64,000 nt of DNA from positions 3,112,654-3,176,653 of the forward strand of contig NZ_CP030118.1 of assembly GCF_006968745.1 (NCBI RefSeq), given 5' to 3'. Under the pieces are notes generated by a model, which saw nothing but the letters and a program-made list of their open reading frames with translations, searched no databases and was not told where the DNA came from. Position numbers and translations under genes: made by a program. Numbering within the stretch: the first letter of the stretch is position 1; each line of letters opens with the position of its first letter. The DNA is from Brasilonema sennae CENA114 (GTDB taxonomy: Bacteria > Cyanobacteriota > Cyanobacteriia > Cyanobacteriales > Nostocaceae). Below are positions 8,467-18,151 of the stretch, in pieces.

Positions 8467-10971
8467 ATGGCGTCGAACCCAGGTTTATTAATTTCGGAAA
8501 TATTTACTAACCCGTCTGGAAACGATTCACCTTTCGAGTATGTCGAGTTACTAGCAACTCAGACGATTGATTTTTCAGCAAATCCCTATAGCGTCGTTTT
8601 TGCCGACAACGGTACAGCTACTTCCAGTGGCTGGATCGCAGGTGGTAATCTTACTTATGGCTTTGACATTACAAGCGGTGTCGTGAATGCGGGTGATGTT
8701 GTTTATGTTGGTGGTTCCTCACTTGCACCGACTGGCAGAAAAGTACGCACGATCAATACGGGAACAACAAATGGCGATCGCTTTGGTAACGCTAACTCAG
8801 GAGGTGTACTGGGTAATGGCGGTAGCAACGCTGATGCTGTTGGAGTGTTTAATGTCAATATCAGCAATCTCACAAATTCTACTGTTCCTACCGACGCTAT
8901 CTTTTTTGGTTCTGCTGGGGGTAATGCAGTTGTCAGTGGCGGTACTACAGGGTATCAGTTGCCTGTAAACGATCGCTATTCTGGTGGAAAGCTTCAGTCT
9001 AACAGCTTCTTAGCACCAGATCCTGGTTCAAACCAGGTCATAGTAGCTAATGGTACATTTAATACGACGACAAATACCTTCACTACAGCACGTAGCTGGA
9101 ACATCAGTCCGGCAACTAATAACTCCTCTGCCATTACCCTCACCAGTGGTGGTGGTAGTGGTGCAGCACCAACTATTCAGGAAGCAACTGCCTCACCTTT
9201 TGTGAATCTTCCAGCAACAATTGCTGGGGCGGTAAGCGGTGTGATCGCAGATCCTACAGATCCAGCAAAAACGTTGGGACTTGATTTCACGATTGCAGAC
9301 GCCGATACCCCACTCAATAACTTAACAGTCACAGCAGTTAGCAACAATCAAAACGTTGTCACCAATGCTAACTTAACTCTCGGTGGCACCGGTGCAAGTC
9401 GCAATCTGAAGATTAATCCGACTGGTGTAGGCTTTGCCGATGTTACAGTTACTGTCAGCGATGGCACTAACACCAATTCTTATTTAGTTAATTATGCAGC
9501 TTCGGCAGCTTCGGTTACCCCTAACACTACCCGTTTTCACACGGGTGCGAGTGATGCATCGACGGCGATCGCCATTGATTCCAACTACATGCTGGTGGGC
9601 GATGATGAAAGTCAAGTGCTTCGGCTGTACGATCGCAATCAATCTGGTTTAGCACTCAATGGCTTCGACTTCACGTCATCTCTGGGACTCACAGATACTA
9701 GTGGTAGCGGTGCACTCAGAGAAGTAGACATCGAAGCTGCAACCCGTCTGAATAACACAATATACTGGACAGGTTCCAACAGCAACTCCTCCAGCGGTGA
9801 CTATAGACCGAACCGCGATCGCCTATTTGCAACGCAGATATCAGGCACAGGTGCAAATACTACCCTCAGCTACCAAGGACGTTACGACTTTCTAGAACAA
9901 GACGTGACCGCATGGGATAGGAACAACGGTCACGGATTGGGTGCTAATTACTTGGGACTGACTGCCAGTGCTACGCCTGGGGTGATTCCTGAAAGTATAA
10001 ACGGTTACAATATTGAAGGTTTGACAATCGCACCTGATAACACCACTGCTTACGTAGCTTTTCGTGCCCCCCTTGAACCTGCAAGTAACCGCAGCGACGC
10101 GCTGATTGTTCCAGTCACAAACTTTACATCCCTATTATCTTCCACTGGTGGCGGTACACAGGGATCTGCAACCTTTGGCGCTCCCATTTTACTTGACTTG
10201 GGTGGTCGCGGGATTCGCGAGATTCAACGCAATGCGAGTAACCAGTACGTCATTATTGCTGGTTCTACTGGTTCTACCACAGGAACTGCTCCCAATGATT
10301 TCCGCCTGTTCACTTGGACAGGTAACCCAACAGATGCTCCCGAACTACGTAGTGCAAATTTAACAGCACTAAATACTGGTGGTAGCTTTGAGTCTATTGT
10401 TGCAGTTCCCGATAATCTCACAAGCACCAGCCAACTTCAATTGTTGACAGATAACGGTGATACTGTTTTCTACAACAACGGAACAGCCGCTAAAGATTTA
10501 GGGCAGAACAATTTCAAAAAGTTCCGTAGTGATATTGTTACCTTGGGCGACACCGTTGGTCAAGTCTTCAACGGCACCTCCGGTCGGGATACCATCATTG
10601 GTACAGAAGGAAACGATACCATCATTGGTGGTGTAGGTGGAGATACACTCACTGGCGGCGCTGGTTATGACAAATTTGTCTATACAAATATTCGTGATAG
10701 TGGCGATACAATTACTGACTTTAAAATTGGTACAGACAAGATTGTTTTGACTCAACTGCTTGATAGCTTAGTTTCTGGAGGATACAACGGCACCAACGCC
10801 ATAGCCGATAACTATGTAAAAGTTGTCCAAGGCAGTAGTACCAACAACTTCAGCTTACAAATTGATGCAGATGGTTCTACAGGCGGAGATATTTTCCGAC
10901 CTTTTATTACAGTTAATTTGGCATCCACAAGTACGGGTACTTTGAACGATCCAAGAAACTTCCTTTTCTAA
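8467..10971 (+). CDS. Secreted lamin-tail / RTX protein with type I secretion C-terminus
   Basis: The 834-residue protein starts at MASNPGLLISEI (AAGGA six nt upstream); an in-frame ATG 75 nt earlier lies in the MITE-like repeat. Residues 1-200 resemble a lamin-tail domain (LLISEIFTNP, FEYVELLA). A cadherin/Ig-like stretch and a region resembling a beta-propeller of DUF3616 type follow. Near residue 710 are calcium-binding nonapeptides (GTEGNDTIIGG, GGDTLTGGAG) and then a 100-residue C-terminal module (FVYTNIRDSGDTITDF, IDADGSTGGDIFRPFITV) typical of type I secretion targets. There is no Sec signal peptide. The same C-terminal module ends the next gene, so both probably use one exporter. Enzymatic function is unknown. 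Confidence 0.8.
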   Translation: MASNPGLLISEIFTNPSGNDSPFEYVELLATQTIDFSANPYSVVFADNGTATSSGWIAGGNLTYGFDITSGVVNAGDVVYVGGSSLAPTGRKVRTINTGTTNGDRFGNANSGGVLGNGGSNADAVGVFNVNISNLTNSTVPTDAIFFGSAGGNAVVSGGTTGYQLPVNDRYSGGKLQSNSFLAPDPGSNQVIVANGTFNTTTNTFTTARSWNISPATNNSSAITLTSGGGSGAAPTIQEATASPFVNLPATIAGAVSGVIADPTDPAKTLGLDFTIADADTPLNNLTVTAVSNNQNVVTNANLTLGGTGASRNLKINPTGVGFADVTVTVSDGTNTNSYLVNYAASAASVTPNTTRFHTGASDASTAIAIDSNYMLVGDDESQVLRLYDRNQSGLALNGFDFTSSLGLTDTSGSGALREVDIEAATRLNNTIYWTGSNSNSSSGDYRPNRDRLFATQISGTGANTTLSYQGRYDFLEQDVTAWDRNNGHGLGANYLGLTASATPGVIPESINGYNIEGLTIAPDNTTAYVAFRAPLEPASNRSDALIVPVTNFTSLLSSTGGGTQGSATFGAPILLDLGGRGIREIQRNASNQYVIIAGSTGSTTGTAPNDFRLFTWTGNPTDAPELRSANLTALNTGGSFESIVAVPDNLTSTSQLQLLTDNGDTVFYNNGTAAKDLGQNNFKKFRSDIVTLGDTVGQVFNGTSGRDTIIGTEGNDTIIGGVGGDTLTGGAGYDKFVYTNIRDSGDTITDFKIGTDKIVLTQLLDSLVSGGYNGTNAIADNYVKVVQGSSTNNFSLQIDADGSTGGDIFRPFITVNLASTSTGTLNDPRNFLF

Positions 10972-10990
10972 CAACTCAAACTAATAACGT

Positions 10991-11116
10991 AAGTTGCTAG
11001 TTAGTGATCCTAAACCGTATTGTTAGGATACATAAAGCAGCTTTTTGAGTACTTTAGAATACCATTTTTTTGAATTTAGTACTTAAAATAAGGCGCTTTT
11101 TGATAACTAGCAACTT
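10991..11116. repeat. 126-bp element with 13-bp perfect inverted ends
   Basis: AAGTTGCTAGTTA at 10991-11003 is the exact reverse complement of TAACTAGCAACTT at 11104-11116. Inside, ATCCTAA and TTAGGAT form a small hairpin. It sits between the two secreted-protein genes and looks like a miniature inverted-repeat element; it could also act as a terminator for the first gene. Confidence 0.5.
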
Positions 11117-11164
11117 GGGTTAATATCGCAGTCCTAAATGATTCGTGAAATTTCCTCTTCTCTC

Positions 11165-11250
11165 TTTTCTTGGCGTCCTTGGCGTCTTGGCGGTTCGTTT
11201 AATAAAAAAAATAAACCGCAAAGGACGCGAAGAGCACAAAGGTAAGAAAG
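11165..11250. repeat. Intergenic repeat of the GGCGTCTTGGCGGTTCG type
   Basis: The segment has CTTGGCGTCTTGGCGGTTCG, an A-run, and the partly complementary AAACCGCAAAGGACGCGAAG. A 23-bp stretch at 11178-11200 recurs exactly inside the xpb coding sequence at 31824-31846. The function is unknown. Confidence 0.55.
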
Positions 11251-11306
11251 TTTAAAAGGGTTTTTGCGTAAGTCCCATTATTCACTCTTAAGAGCGAGGT
11301 TTTTTC

Positions 11307-14063
11307 ATGCCGCCAATTAACTTGAGTAGTGTTTACTCTCAAAACTTTGATTCGTTAGCCAACTCAGGTAGTAATACATGGACTGATGACTCCACTATTT
11401 CTGGCTGGTACTCTAACAGAATAGCTTACACAGCAGGCACTGGATCAAGCAATACAGGGTCACTCTATAGTTTTGGTAATGCTGCCAGTACAGAACGTGC
11501 TTTGGGATCGGTGGCGTCTGGCAGCACAGATACGATTTACTATGGAGTTCGTCTTCTCAATAACACCAGTAACACAATTAACGCACTCAATATTAACTAC
11601 ACGGGTGAGGAGTGGAGAAATGGCGGCAATACAACTCCACAAAGACTAGATTTTCAATATCAAATTGGCGCAACCAATATCACTTCGGGTAGCTGGACTG
11701 ACTTTAATACACTAGACTTTACCAGCCCCATTGCCACAGCAACTGCGGGTGCATTAGATGGTAACGCAGCGGGCGGTCGCACTGTTTTGTCTTCTACTTT
11801 AAGTGGTTTTACCCTTGCCCCAAATCAAGAAATCTGGCTGCGCTGGCAAGACTTAAACGATACTGGAAATGATCACGGCTTGGGAATTGATGACTTCTCT
11901 GTCTCTGCAACCAATGCCCCTCCTCCTCCACCACCCACATCTTCTACTCGCATCCATGACATTCAAGGTGCAGCACATATCTCACCTTTAAACGGTCAAA
12001 CGGTTAGTAACGTTCCTGGTATAGTCACAACTGTACGTTCCAACGGCTTTTACTACCAAGACCCCAACCCAGATACAAATGATGCCACCTCAGAAGGGAT
12101 CTTTGTCTTCACCAACTCTGCACCAACAGTCGCTGTCGGAAACTCTGTGTTGGTTAGTGGTACAGTAACCGAGTTTCGCCCTGGTGGTTCTACTGGCGCA
12201 AACAACCTCACTATCACCGAGATTACCAATCCAACGATTACCACAGTCTCAACTGGTAATCCTTTGCCTAGTCCTATTGTTCTAGGTAATGGCGGACGGA
12301 CAATTCCAAACATGGTGATTGAAAACGATGCTAGCAACGTAGAAACGAGTGGAACTTTCGACCCTGCCCAAGATGGCATCGACTTTTACGAAAGCTTGGA
12401 AGGGATGCTCGTACAGATTAACAATCCTGTAACAGTTAGCCCTACCAACAGTTTTGGTGAAATCTGGGTACTGGCGGATAATGGTGTGAATGCCACAGGA
12501 CGAACTGCGCGTGGCGGTAGCATCATCAGTCAAAATGATTTTAATCCAGAACGGATTCAGATTGATGACACCCTGGTCAACTTGCCTACTGTTAACGTTG
12601 GTGCTCAACTGAGCACAATTACAGGTGTTGTAGACTACAGCTTCAATAACTTTGAAGTATTGCCAACCACCGCACCAACTGTCATTTCCAACAACCTCAC
12701 AAGAGAAGTCACTGGTTTAACTTCTGTCGATCCCAACAAACTCACAGTTGCCACCTTCAACGTCGAAAACCTCGATCCTGGTGATGGTGCGGCTAAGTTC
12801 AACGGTCTGGCTAGTGCAATTGTCAATAACCTGAAGACTCCAGACATCATTAGTGTAGAAGAAATTCAGGACAACAATGGACCAACGAATGATAGTGTGG
12901 TGGATGCTAGCACAACCTACCAGACTTTAATCAATGCGATCGCATCTGCTGGCGGTCCCACTTACCAATATCGCCAGATTAATCCAGTAGACGACACCAA
13001 TGGTGGTGAACCGGGTGGTAATATCCGGGTGGGTTTCCTGTTCAATCCCAACCGCGTCGCTTTTATAGATCGTCCTGGTGGGACTTCTACCTCCAGCACT
13101 ACAGTCAGCAACGTCAATGGTGTTCCTGTACTCTCTGATAGTCCCGGTCTTATTGACCCCACCAACTCCGCCTTCAACAGCAGTCGTAAGCCTTTAGTTG
13201 GGGAATTTGCCTTCAACGGTCAAAGTGTATATGTTATTGCTAACCACTTCAACTCTAAAGGTGGCGACCAACCCCTGTTTGGACCAAATCAACCCCCAAC
13301 CCTCTCTAGCGAGACACAGCGCAACCAGCAAGCGACAATAGTGAAAAACTTTGTTCAGAACATTCTGGCTGCTGACTCCAACGCCAATGTGGTTGTAGCG
13401 GGTGACTTGAACGATTACCAGTTCTCTAACCCACTCAATATCCTAAAAAGTGCTGGACTCACAGATCTCGTTGAAAACCTGCCTGAAAACGAACGTTACA
13501 CCTTCAAAGTTGTAGGTAACGCCCAAGTTTTGGATCACATTCTGGCTAGTAGCAATTTGAACAATAACTCAGAGTTCGATGTTGTTCACATTAACTCAGA
13601 GTTTACAGATCAAGTGAGTGACCATGACCCAAGTGTAGCTCGCTTTAATTTGCCAGCTATAAAGGATACATCAACAACAGGTCGTGGCACATTGACTGGA
13701 GGTTCTGGAAATGATGTCCTGATCGGTGGTTCGGGTGCAGACTCCCTCACTGGTGGTGCTGGCAACGACAAATTTGTATACACAAGTATACGCGACCAAG
13801 GTGACACTATTAATGATTTTGAGGTGGGCAAAGACAAGATTGTCTTCACCCAACTACTAAGTAGTTTGATTTCAGGAGGCTACGGTGGTACTGACGCTAT
13901 TGCCGATAACTATGTCAAAGTTGTCCAAGGCACTAGTTCCAATAACTTCAGCGTACAAATTGATGCAGATGGTTCTACAGGCGCAGACATCTTCCGACCA
14001 TTTATCACGGTTAATCTTCTGGGTACGCGTAACCTCAACAGTTCTAGTAACTTCGTGTTTTAA
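11307..14063 (+). CDS. ExeM/NucH-type extracellular endonuclease with RTX and type I secretion tail
   Basis: The 918-residue protein is a secreted nuclease. Residues 1-200 are a beta-sandwich-like domain, about 215-360 resemble the OB-fold of ExeM/NucH nucleases (IHDIQGAAHISPLNG, FYYQDPNPD), and about 480-770 are an endonuclease/exonuclease/phosphatase domain with TFNVENL, VEEIQDN, IANHFNSKGGD, AGDLNDY and the final SDHDPSVARF. RTX repeats (GGSGNDVLIGG, GGAGNDKF) and a 100-residue C-terminal module nearly identical to that of the preceding gene follow. There is no Sec signal. Calcium-dependent folding after type I export is expected. Likely role: DNA degradation outside the cell for phosphate or nucleotide recovery. 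Confidence 0.88.
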   Translation: MPPINLSSVYSQNFDSLANSGSNTWTDDSTISGWYSNRIAYTAGTGSSNTGSLYSFGNAASTERALGSVASGSTDTIYYGVRLLNNTSNTINALNINYTGEEWRNGGNTTPQRLDFQYQIGATNITSGSWTDFNTLDFTSPIATATAGALDGNAAGGRTVLSSTLSGFTLAPNQEIWLRWQDLNDTGNDHGLGIDDFSVSATNAPPPPPPTSSTRIHDIQGAAHISPLNGQTVSNVPGIVTTVRSNGFYYQDPNPDTNDATSEGIFVFTNSAPTVAVGNSVLVSGTVTEFRPGGSTGANNLTITEITNPTITTVSTGNPLPSPIVLGNGGRTIPNMVIENDASNVETSGTFDPAQDGIDFYESLEGMLVQINNPVTVSPTNSFGEIWVLADNGVNATGRTARGGSIISQNDFNPERIQIDDTLVNLPTVNVGAQLSTITGVVDYSFNNFEVLPTTAPTVISNNLTREVTGLTSVDPNKLTVATFNVENLDPGDGAAKFNGLASAIVNNLKTPDIISVEEIQDNNGPTNDSVVDASTTYQTLINAIASAGGPTYQYRQINPVDDTNGGEPGGNIRVGFLFNPNRVAFIDRPGGTSTSSTTVSNVNGVPVLSDSPGLIDPTNSAFNSSRKPLVGEFAFNGQSVYVIANHFNSKGGDQPLFGPNQPPTLSSETQRNQQATIVKNFVQNILAADSNANVVVAGDLNDYQFSNPLNILKSAGLTDLVENLPENERYTFKVVGNAQVLDHILASSNLNNNSEFDVVHINSEFTDQVSDHDPSVARFNLPAIKDTSTTGRGTLTGGSGNDVLIGGSGADSLTGGAGNDKFVYTSIRDQGDTINDFEVGKDKIVFTQLLSSLISGGYGGTDAIADNYVKVVQGTSSNNFSVQIDADGSTGADIFRPFITVNLLGTRNLNSSSNFVF

Positions 14064-14140
14064 AAGCTTAAGGTTGCAATTACCATTTTTGTGCTGGCAT
14101 CTACCAACAAAGTTCATCAACTAAATTAACGGAGTTTTCA

Positions 14141-14812
14141 ATGTCAGCTAAAACTTTTTGGAAAACTGTAGCTTTGGGCTTATTCAGCTTAAGTAGTATC
14201 ACGATTGCAAAACCATCTTTTGCTGCCAGTGTTGACCTAAGGAGTTTCAATAGAGGAGGTGATGTTGGTAATGTAACTCCAACTCAAGCTACAATCACTA
14301 ACGCTTACGCAGATGGCGGTGATGATGGCGGTACGAACTATAATGTCTCGGGAAATCAGCCACTTTTTCCGTACCAGTTAGAAACTTTTTTGGGTCTAAG
14401 TCCGGGATCTCTTGGTCTTGATATTGCTGAGGGGTCTGCTATCAGTATTTTGAGAAACTTCCAAGCTGGAGATGTTTTTAGTTTTAACTCAAACTTTCAA
14501 ACCTTTGATGATCCAGGTATTGACCGTGCCTTTGTGTCGATTGTTAACTCAACAACGGGTTCAGTCATCACCCCTCTAACGCTTGGTAATTCTACTTTCA
14601 ACTATACCTTCTCAACTGCGGGCAACTACACCATCGGCATTGGCGTTGTCGATGGTCCTTTTAATGGGCTACCTGATGCTACTTTCTCATCACGATTGAT
14701 TGTCAGTAATGCAAACGTAGCGCCAGTTCCCGAACCTCTCACAATCTTGGGTTCTCTGACAGCACTGGGATTGGGTGCGAATATGCGCCGAAGATTTGGT
14801 AAGGCTCGGTAA
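14141..14812 (+). CDS. PEP-CTERM surface/exported protein
   Basis: The 223-residue protein has a signal peptide (VALGLFSLSSITIA...SFAAS) and a C-terminal sorting tail: PVPEPLTILG, a short hydrophobic helix and the basic end MRRRFGKAR. The middle (AGDVFSFNSNFQTFDD, NYTIGIGVVDG) resembles DVUA0089-type domains of exported proteins. PEP-CTERM proteins are processed by an exosortase and are linked to exopolysaccharide or surface layers. A GGAG lies about nine nt before the start. It follows the nuclease by 77 nt on the same strand and may be co-transcribed, placing a surface protein beside two type I secreted ones. Confidence 0.85.
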   Translation: MSAKTFWKTVALGLFSLSSITIAKPSFAASVDLRSFNRGGDVGNVTPTQATITNAYADGGDDGGTNYNVSGNQPLFPYQLETFLGLSPGSLGLDIAEGSAISILRNFQAGDVFSFNSNFQTFDDPGIDRAFVSIVNSTTGSVITPLTLGNSTFNYTFSTAGNYTIGIGVVDGPFNGLPDATFSSRLIVSNANVAPVPEPLTILGSLTALGLGANMRRRFGKAR

Positions 14813-14875
14813 GTTTTGATACTGCTTGAAATGTGTGATACAAATGATTGGTCTTAAATTCTTTCCCCCTGAGAG

Positions 14876-15160
14876 ACTATCGTGTACACACATCTGGCTT
14901 TTCACCTCACGTTCGCTTTTCGCTTCCCTAAAATTTTTCCCTCTCCTTTATAAGGAGAGCCAGTGCGTTGCGGTGAATCCAGCGCTGCTCTCCGCTCAGA
15001 CAACTCTTGGCACGGCGCTGGCTCGACTTCGCAGCTTTTGGGGGGAAGCACAGGAACATAACGTGCCGCCCGTAGCACCTGGCGTGAGGGATGCCCAACA
15101 GGGCAGGGTGAGGTTTTCCCACAATTTTGGGTAATTCGATAACTTGTGTGTACACCGTAG
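14876..15160. repeat. MITE-like element, copy 2 (inverted, enlarged)
   Basis: The left end reads CTATCGTGTACACACA and the right end TGTGTGTACACCGTAG, matching the termini of the 8261-8418 element in opposite orientation. CCCTGAGAG flanks it on both sides (14867-14875 and 15161-15169), a 9-bp candidate target duplication. The core holds the same CCCTCTCC and GGGCAGGGTGAGG blocks but with about 130 bp of extra GC-rich sequence between them. Confidence 0.65.
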
Positions 15161-15169
15161 CCCTGAGAG

Positions 15170-15972
15170 GGGGAAGGTGCTGTATATTTGCATCAACCCT
15201 TAAGTGAAACGGTACCCCCGCCAAGCAGTAAGCTTTGCGCGTCAGTGTCACCGCAATACGCTTGGTGATAAGCATTTTTCACTTTGCGAATTGGGTTTGG
15301 GCAAAAGGTTACTGGGTTTGGGTTAAAGGTTTTTTCTTCCCCTTTTCCTTTTCCCTTTAACCGAACCGTATTGAGTGTCACCCCATCTGTTAGCTCAAAT
15401 ATCGCATCATGGGATCGACACAAATTTTCATATGCAGCACGAACTTTATGCTTTGAGTCGTGCGAATGGTTCCATAACGGTAATCAGAGTTGTTAGCACT
15501 TGTGTAATTTTCAGTTGCTGGGAGTCTGTCGTCAAATACAGGCTCCTTTTCTTTTTTTCTACCTGTAAATTTGTCCTCGCTTTCAGTATATTTAGTTATA
15601 TAGCAGGGAACGCTTAACGCTTAACAGACTTGAAAGTCTCTTGGTGAGCGTGTTTTATCATTACTTCGTGTCTTAATCTACCTGACGACTGCTATATCAA
15701 GTTCGCTTAATTGCTTGTAAATCCCACACAACGCACCCCGGTTTTGTCTTGGGCACTACAAAAGAAAAATAAATTTATACATTTGGGATGCCCCCTGCAA
15801 AGCTCTGTATTTGTAAAACCGATATGATCCCAGCATTTTTAGGAAAAAAACCTCTAGACAGATAAATATTTTGTATGTCATTGTGTATTCATAAACCATA
15901 TTCAAACTTATTTTTGGCAATTGAAATAACTTTCAATTGATATAAATAATATTTATCAGAATCATAAAAAAA
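15170..15972. other. Non-coding interval, no gene seen
   Basis: There is no convincing coding sequence. TTTGGGTT-type direct repeats near 15290-15330 and AT-rich DNA before the amidase gene are all that is visible. Confidence 0.45.
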
Positions 15973-17025
15973 ATGAAATTTCAGATAAAGACAACTAGAT
16001 GGCACCTAGTTATTATGGTGTTTGTTGGTCTGTTATTGGGGCTGCTTATTGGAAAAAGCGAGTTTTGGCAGGAGAAGACAACATCACATCCACAAAGCAC
16101 TATTTCTAGTGACTATTCTAATTTTCAACCTCATGTTAAAGCACTAACAGCAAATCAAAACACAGATCTCTCTAGTAAAAACTCAAAATCACCCAGCCAA
16201 GTCAAAACCCCAGCCTTGATTCCGGAAACGACTTTGTCTGGTAAAAATTCAACATCTCAACCTCAACAAAAAATCAACCAAAACAGCCAACCCGTACCTC
16301 AAACGAAAACGCCAAGTCCAAAGACGCCTTTGTCTGGTCAAAATTCAACGTCTCAACCTCAACACAAGAGCAGCCAAAAGAGCCAATTGCAGAAGGCTCG
16401 TATTTCCACAGTCAAAACTACCGCAGCTTTTAGGGCTTACAAACCTAGATATGAGATTGCTTGGGCAAACTCAACTAACTATGGAGAGCGCTTCGCAACA
16501 GACGTTAATGGTCAACCAGTCAACAATTCACCAATCATAGTACTTCATGAAACCGCTGCACCTGCCTCCAGTGTAATTAATTTTTTTCAAACTCCTCACG
16601 ATGATAGTAATATTCAAGCAAGCTACCACGCCATGATTAACCTAGATGGGACAGTTGTTTACATAGTCCCACCAGAAAAGCGAGCCTTTGGTGCGGCTCA
16701 TTCGGTGTTTGATGGGGCGCTTGGTGCAGAAACTGTTCAGACAAATTCTCAGCTCTTTCCATCTGTGAATAATTTCGCTTATCACGTCAGTTTAGAAACA
16801 CCACCATCTGGCGTCATGAACAACGAACCTACTCACACCGGCTATACAGAGGCTCAATACCAATCTCTGGCTTGGCTTCTGGCTCAAAGTAATGTTCCAG
16901 ATGAGAGGATTACGACCCATCGAAGTGTGGATCGTTCCGGTCAAAGAATTGATCCCAGAAGTTTTGATTTCAATAAGTTTTTTAAGATACTTCATTCTTT
17001 CCGTAAGATAGTTTCTATTAATTGA
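15973..17025 (+). CDS. Membrane-anchored N-acetylmuramoyl-L-alanine amidase (Amidase_2)
   Basis: The 350-residue protein would cleave the amide bond between MurNAc and the peptide stem of peptidoglycan. An N-terminal membrane segment (HLVIMVFVGLLLGLLIG, residues 11-27) anchors it. Residues 30-140 form a Ser/Gln/Pro-rich linker with two copies of a LSG-NSTSQPQ unit. From about 165 comes the amidase/PGRP domain: IIVLHETA (zinc His), YHAMINLDGTVVYIVPPEKR, AFGAAHSVFDG, ITTHRSVD (second His) and QRIDPRSFDF. The linker would let the enzyme reach the peptidoglycan from the plasma membrane. It is a single gene, with a long AT-rich upstream region. Confidence 0.88.
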   Translation: MKFQIKTTRWHLVIMVFVGLLLGLLIGKSEFWQEKTTSHPQSTISSDYSNFQPHVKALTANQNTDLSSKNSKSPSQVKTPALIPETTLSGKNSTSQPQQKINQNSQPVPQTKTPSPKTPLSGQNSTSQPQHKSSQKSQLQKARISTVKTTAAFRAYKPRYEIAWANSTNYGERFATDVNGQPVNNSPIIVLHETAAPASSVINFFQTPHDDSNIQASYHAMINLDGTVVYIVPPEKRAFGAAHSVFDGALGAETVQTNSQLFPSVNNFAYHVSLETPPSGVMNNEPTHTGYTEAQYQSLAWLLAQSNVPDERITTHRSVDRSGQRIDPRSFDFNKFFKILHSFRKIVSIN

Positions 17026-18151
17026 TAATCTATATCAATATATTGCTGATATAGAAACATAGTTGAGGTAGGGAACGCTTAACACGAAACAGGGAATACC
17101 GAAGAAGGAATAAAAGTGTAGCGAGTTTTTTAAGCGTACAGCGCAGGCACTCTCACAAAAATTAAATAGAAGTTTTATCTTTAAAATACTTAATATACCG
17201 AAAAAGTGTATTTCAAGCAACATTTTACCCAGTATCAAGTCATAATTAATGACTCTGAATATGATTTTTCTAAATAATTATGATGCATGAGAGTTTAAGG
17301 CCCTGAATGTGCAATCAAAAATAAAATGGTCACGAGGGAACTAACCCCCTGACCATGTATCAACCAAGTTTTACAACACACAACCACACACAATTTAGTG
17401 GGGTCTTTTATTATGTTAAACAATCTTATGATTTTGGTCTAGATTTTTACTGGTGATATCTCCTGTCTACAATTTTCTATGTTTAAAAATATTTTTATAA
17501 ATAAGCGTAAAGTCTGAAATTAAGCATTATTATTAAGTGGAACCATCAGTGCCAATTCTTATAGAACAGCTATTCAGGGGACAAAGATTCACCAGGAATA
17601 CTAATTTTGACACTGATATTTGCCCGGAGTTACTTAGATGAGTAGGTCAAGATTGAAAAACGCGCTCATAAAATTTAGGATTTGCGTACTTTACAAATCA
17701 ACCATTATGTGTAAAAAATTAGCGTGTCTAGTTTTGTGCAGTTTTACAATAGTCAGATGAGCGCAAAAATTTCCCATTTCTATCTCAAAAGTGCATAAGT
17801 TGATTTTGCTTGCATTTAATAAAAGAAGAACGGAAAGCAAATCGTCTGATGCGTATAATCAGATTTTTGTAAAGTCTGCCGGATAAAACTTTCCCGGGCG
17901 AGCTTTATGTCAATGCGTAAGTCCTAAAGTCTTGGCGATCGCCCATGAAGGCTCCTATGGCTACGCCACGCCTGAGCGCAGAGCGCACGCGGCTTGGGCG
18001 AACGGCGAACGGAGCATCGGATGATTGCGGGGGCTTTGCCCCATCGCTTTGTTTGACCCTCCTGTTTGGAATAATGACTCTACAGCTTGTTGTATACAGT
18101 AAGAGATACTGTTTACTATTACTTATCTGAAAAAGGAGAATATCTTAAAAG
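17026..18151. other. Long non-coding interval before the M4 protease gene
   Basis: No gene was seen in 1.1 kb. Visible structures are an imperfect hairpin at about 17323-17353 (GGTCACGAGGG against CCCCCTGACC) and a GC-rich island at about 17880-18050 with repeats of the GGCTACGCCACGCC / GAGCGCACGCGGCTTGGGCG kind. A strong ribosome binding site (AAGGAGAA) precedes the gene at 18152. Confidence 0.5.

Noticed and set aside
8261..15169. The two MITE-like copies as ends of one large composite transposon carrying the secretion genes
   Set aside because: Each copy has its own flanking direct repeats (TTTTTAAGG and CCCTGAGAG), which indicates separate insertions, and no transposase lies between them.
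14826..15275. Frames on both strands inside the second MITE-like copy
   Set aside because: They follow the repeat sequence and have no conserved protein features.
17945..18130. A 61-residue frame before the M4 protease
   Set aside because: It is formed by a GC-rich repeat island, with composition unlike the neighbouring genes.
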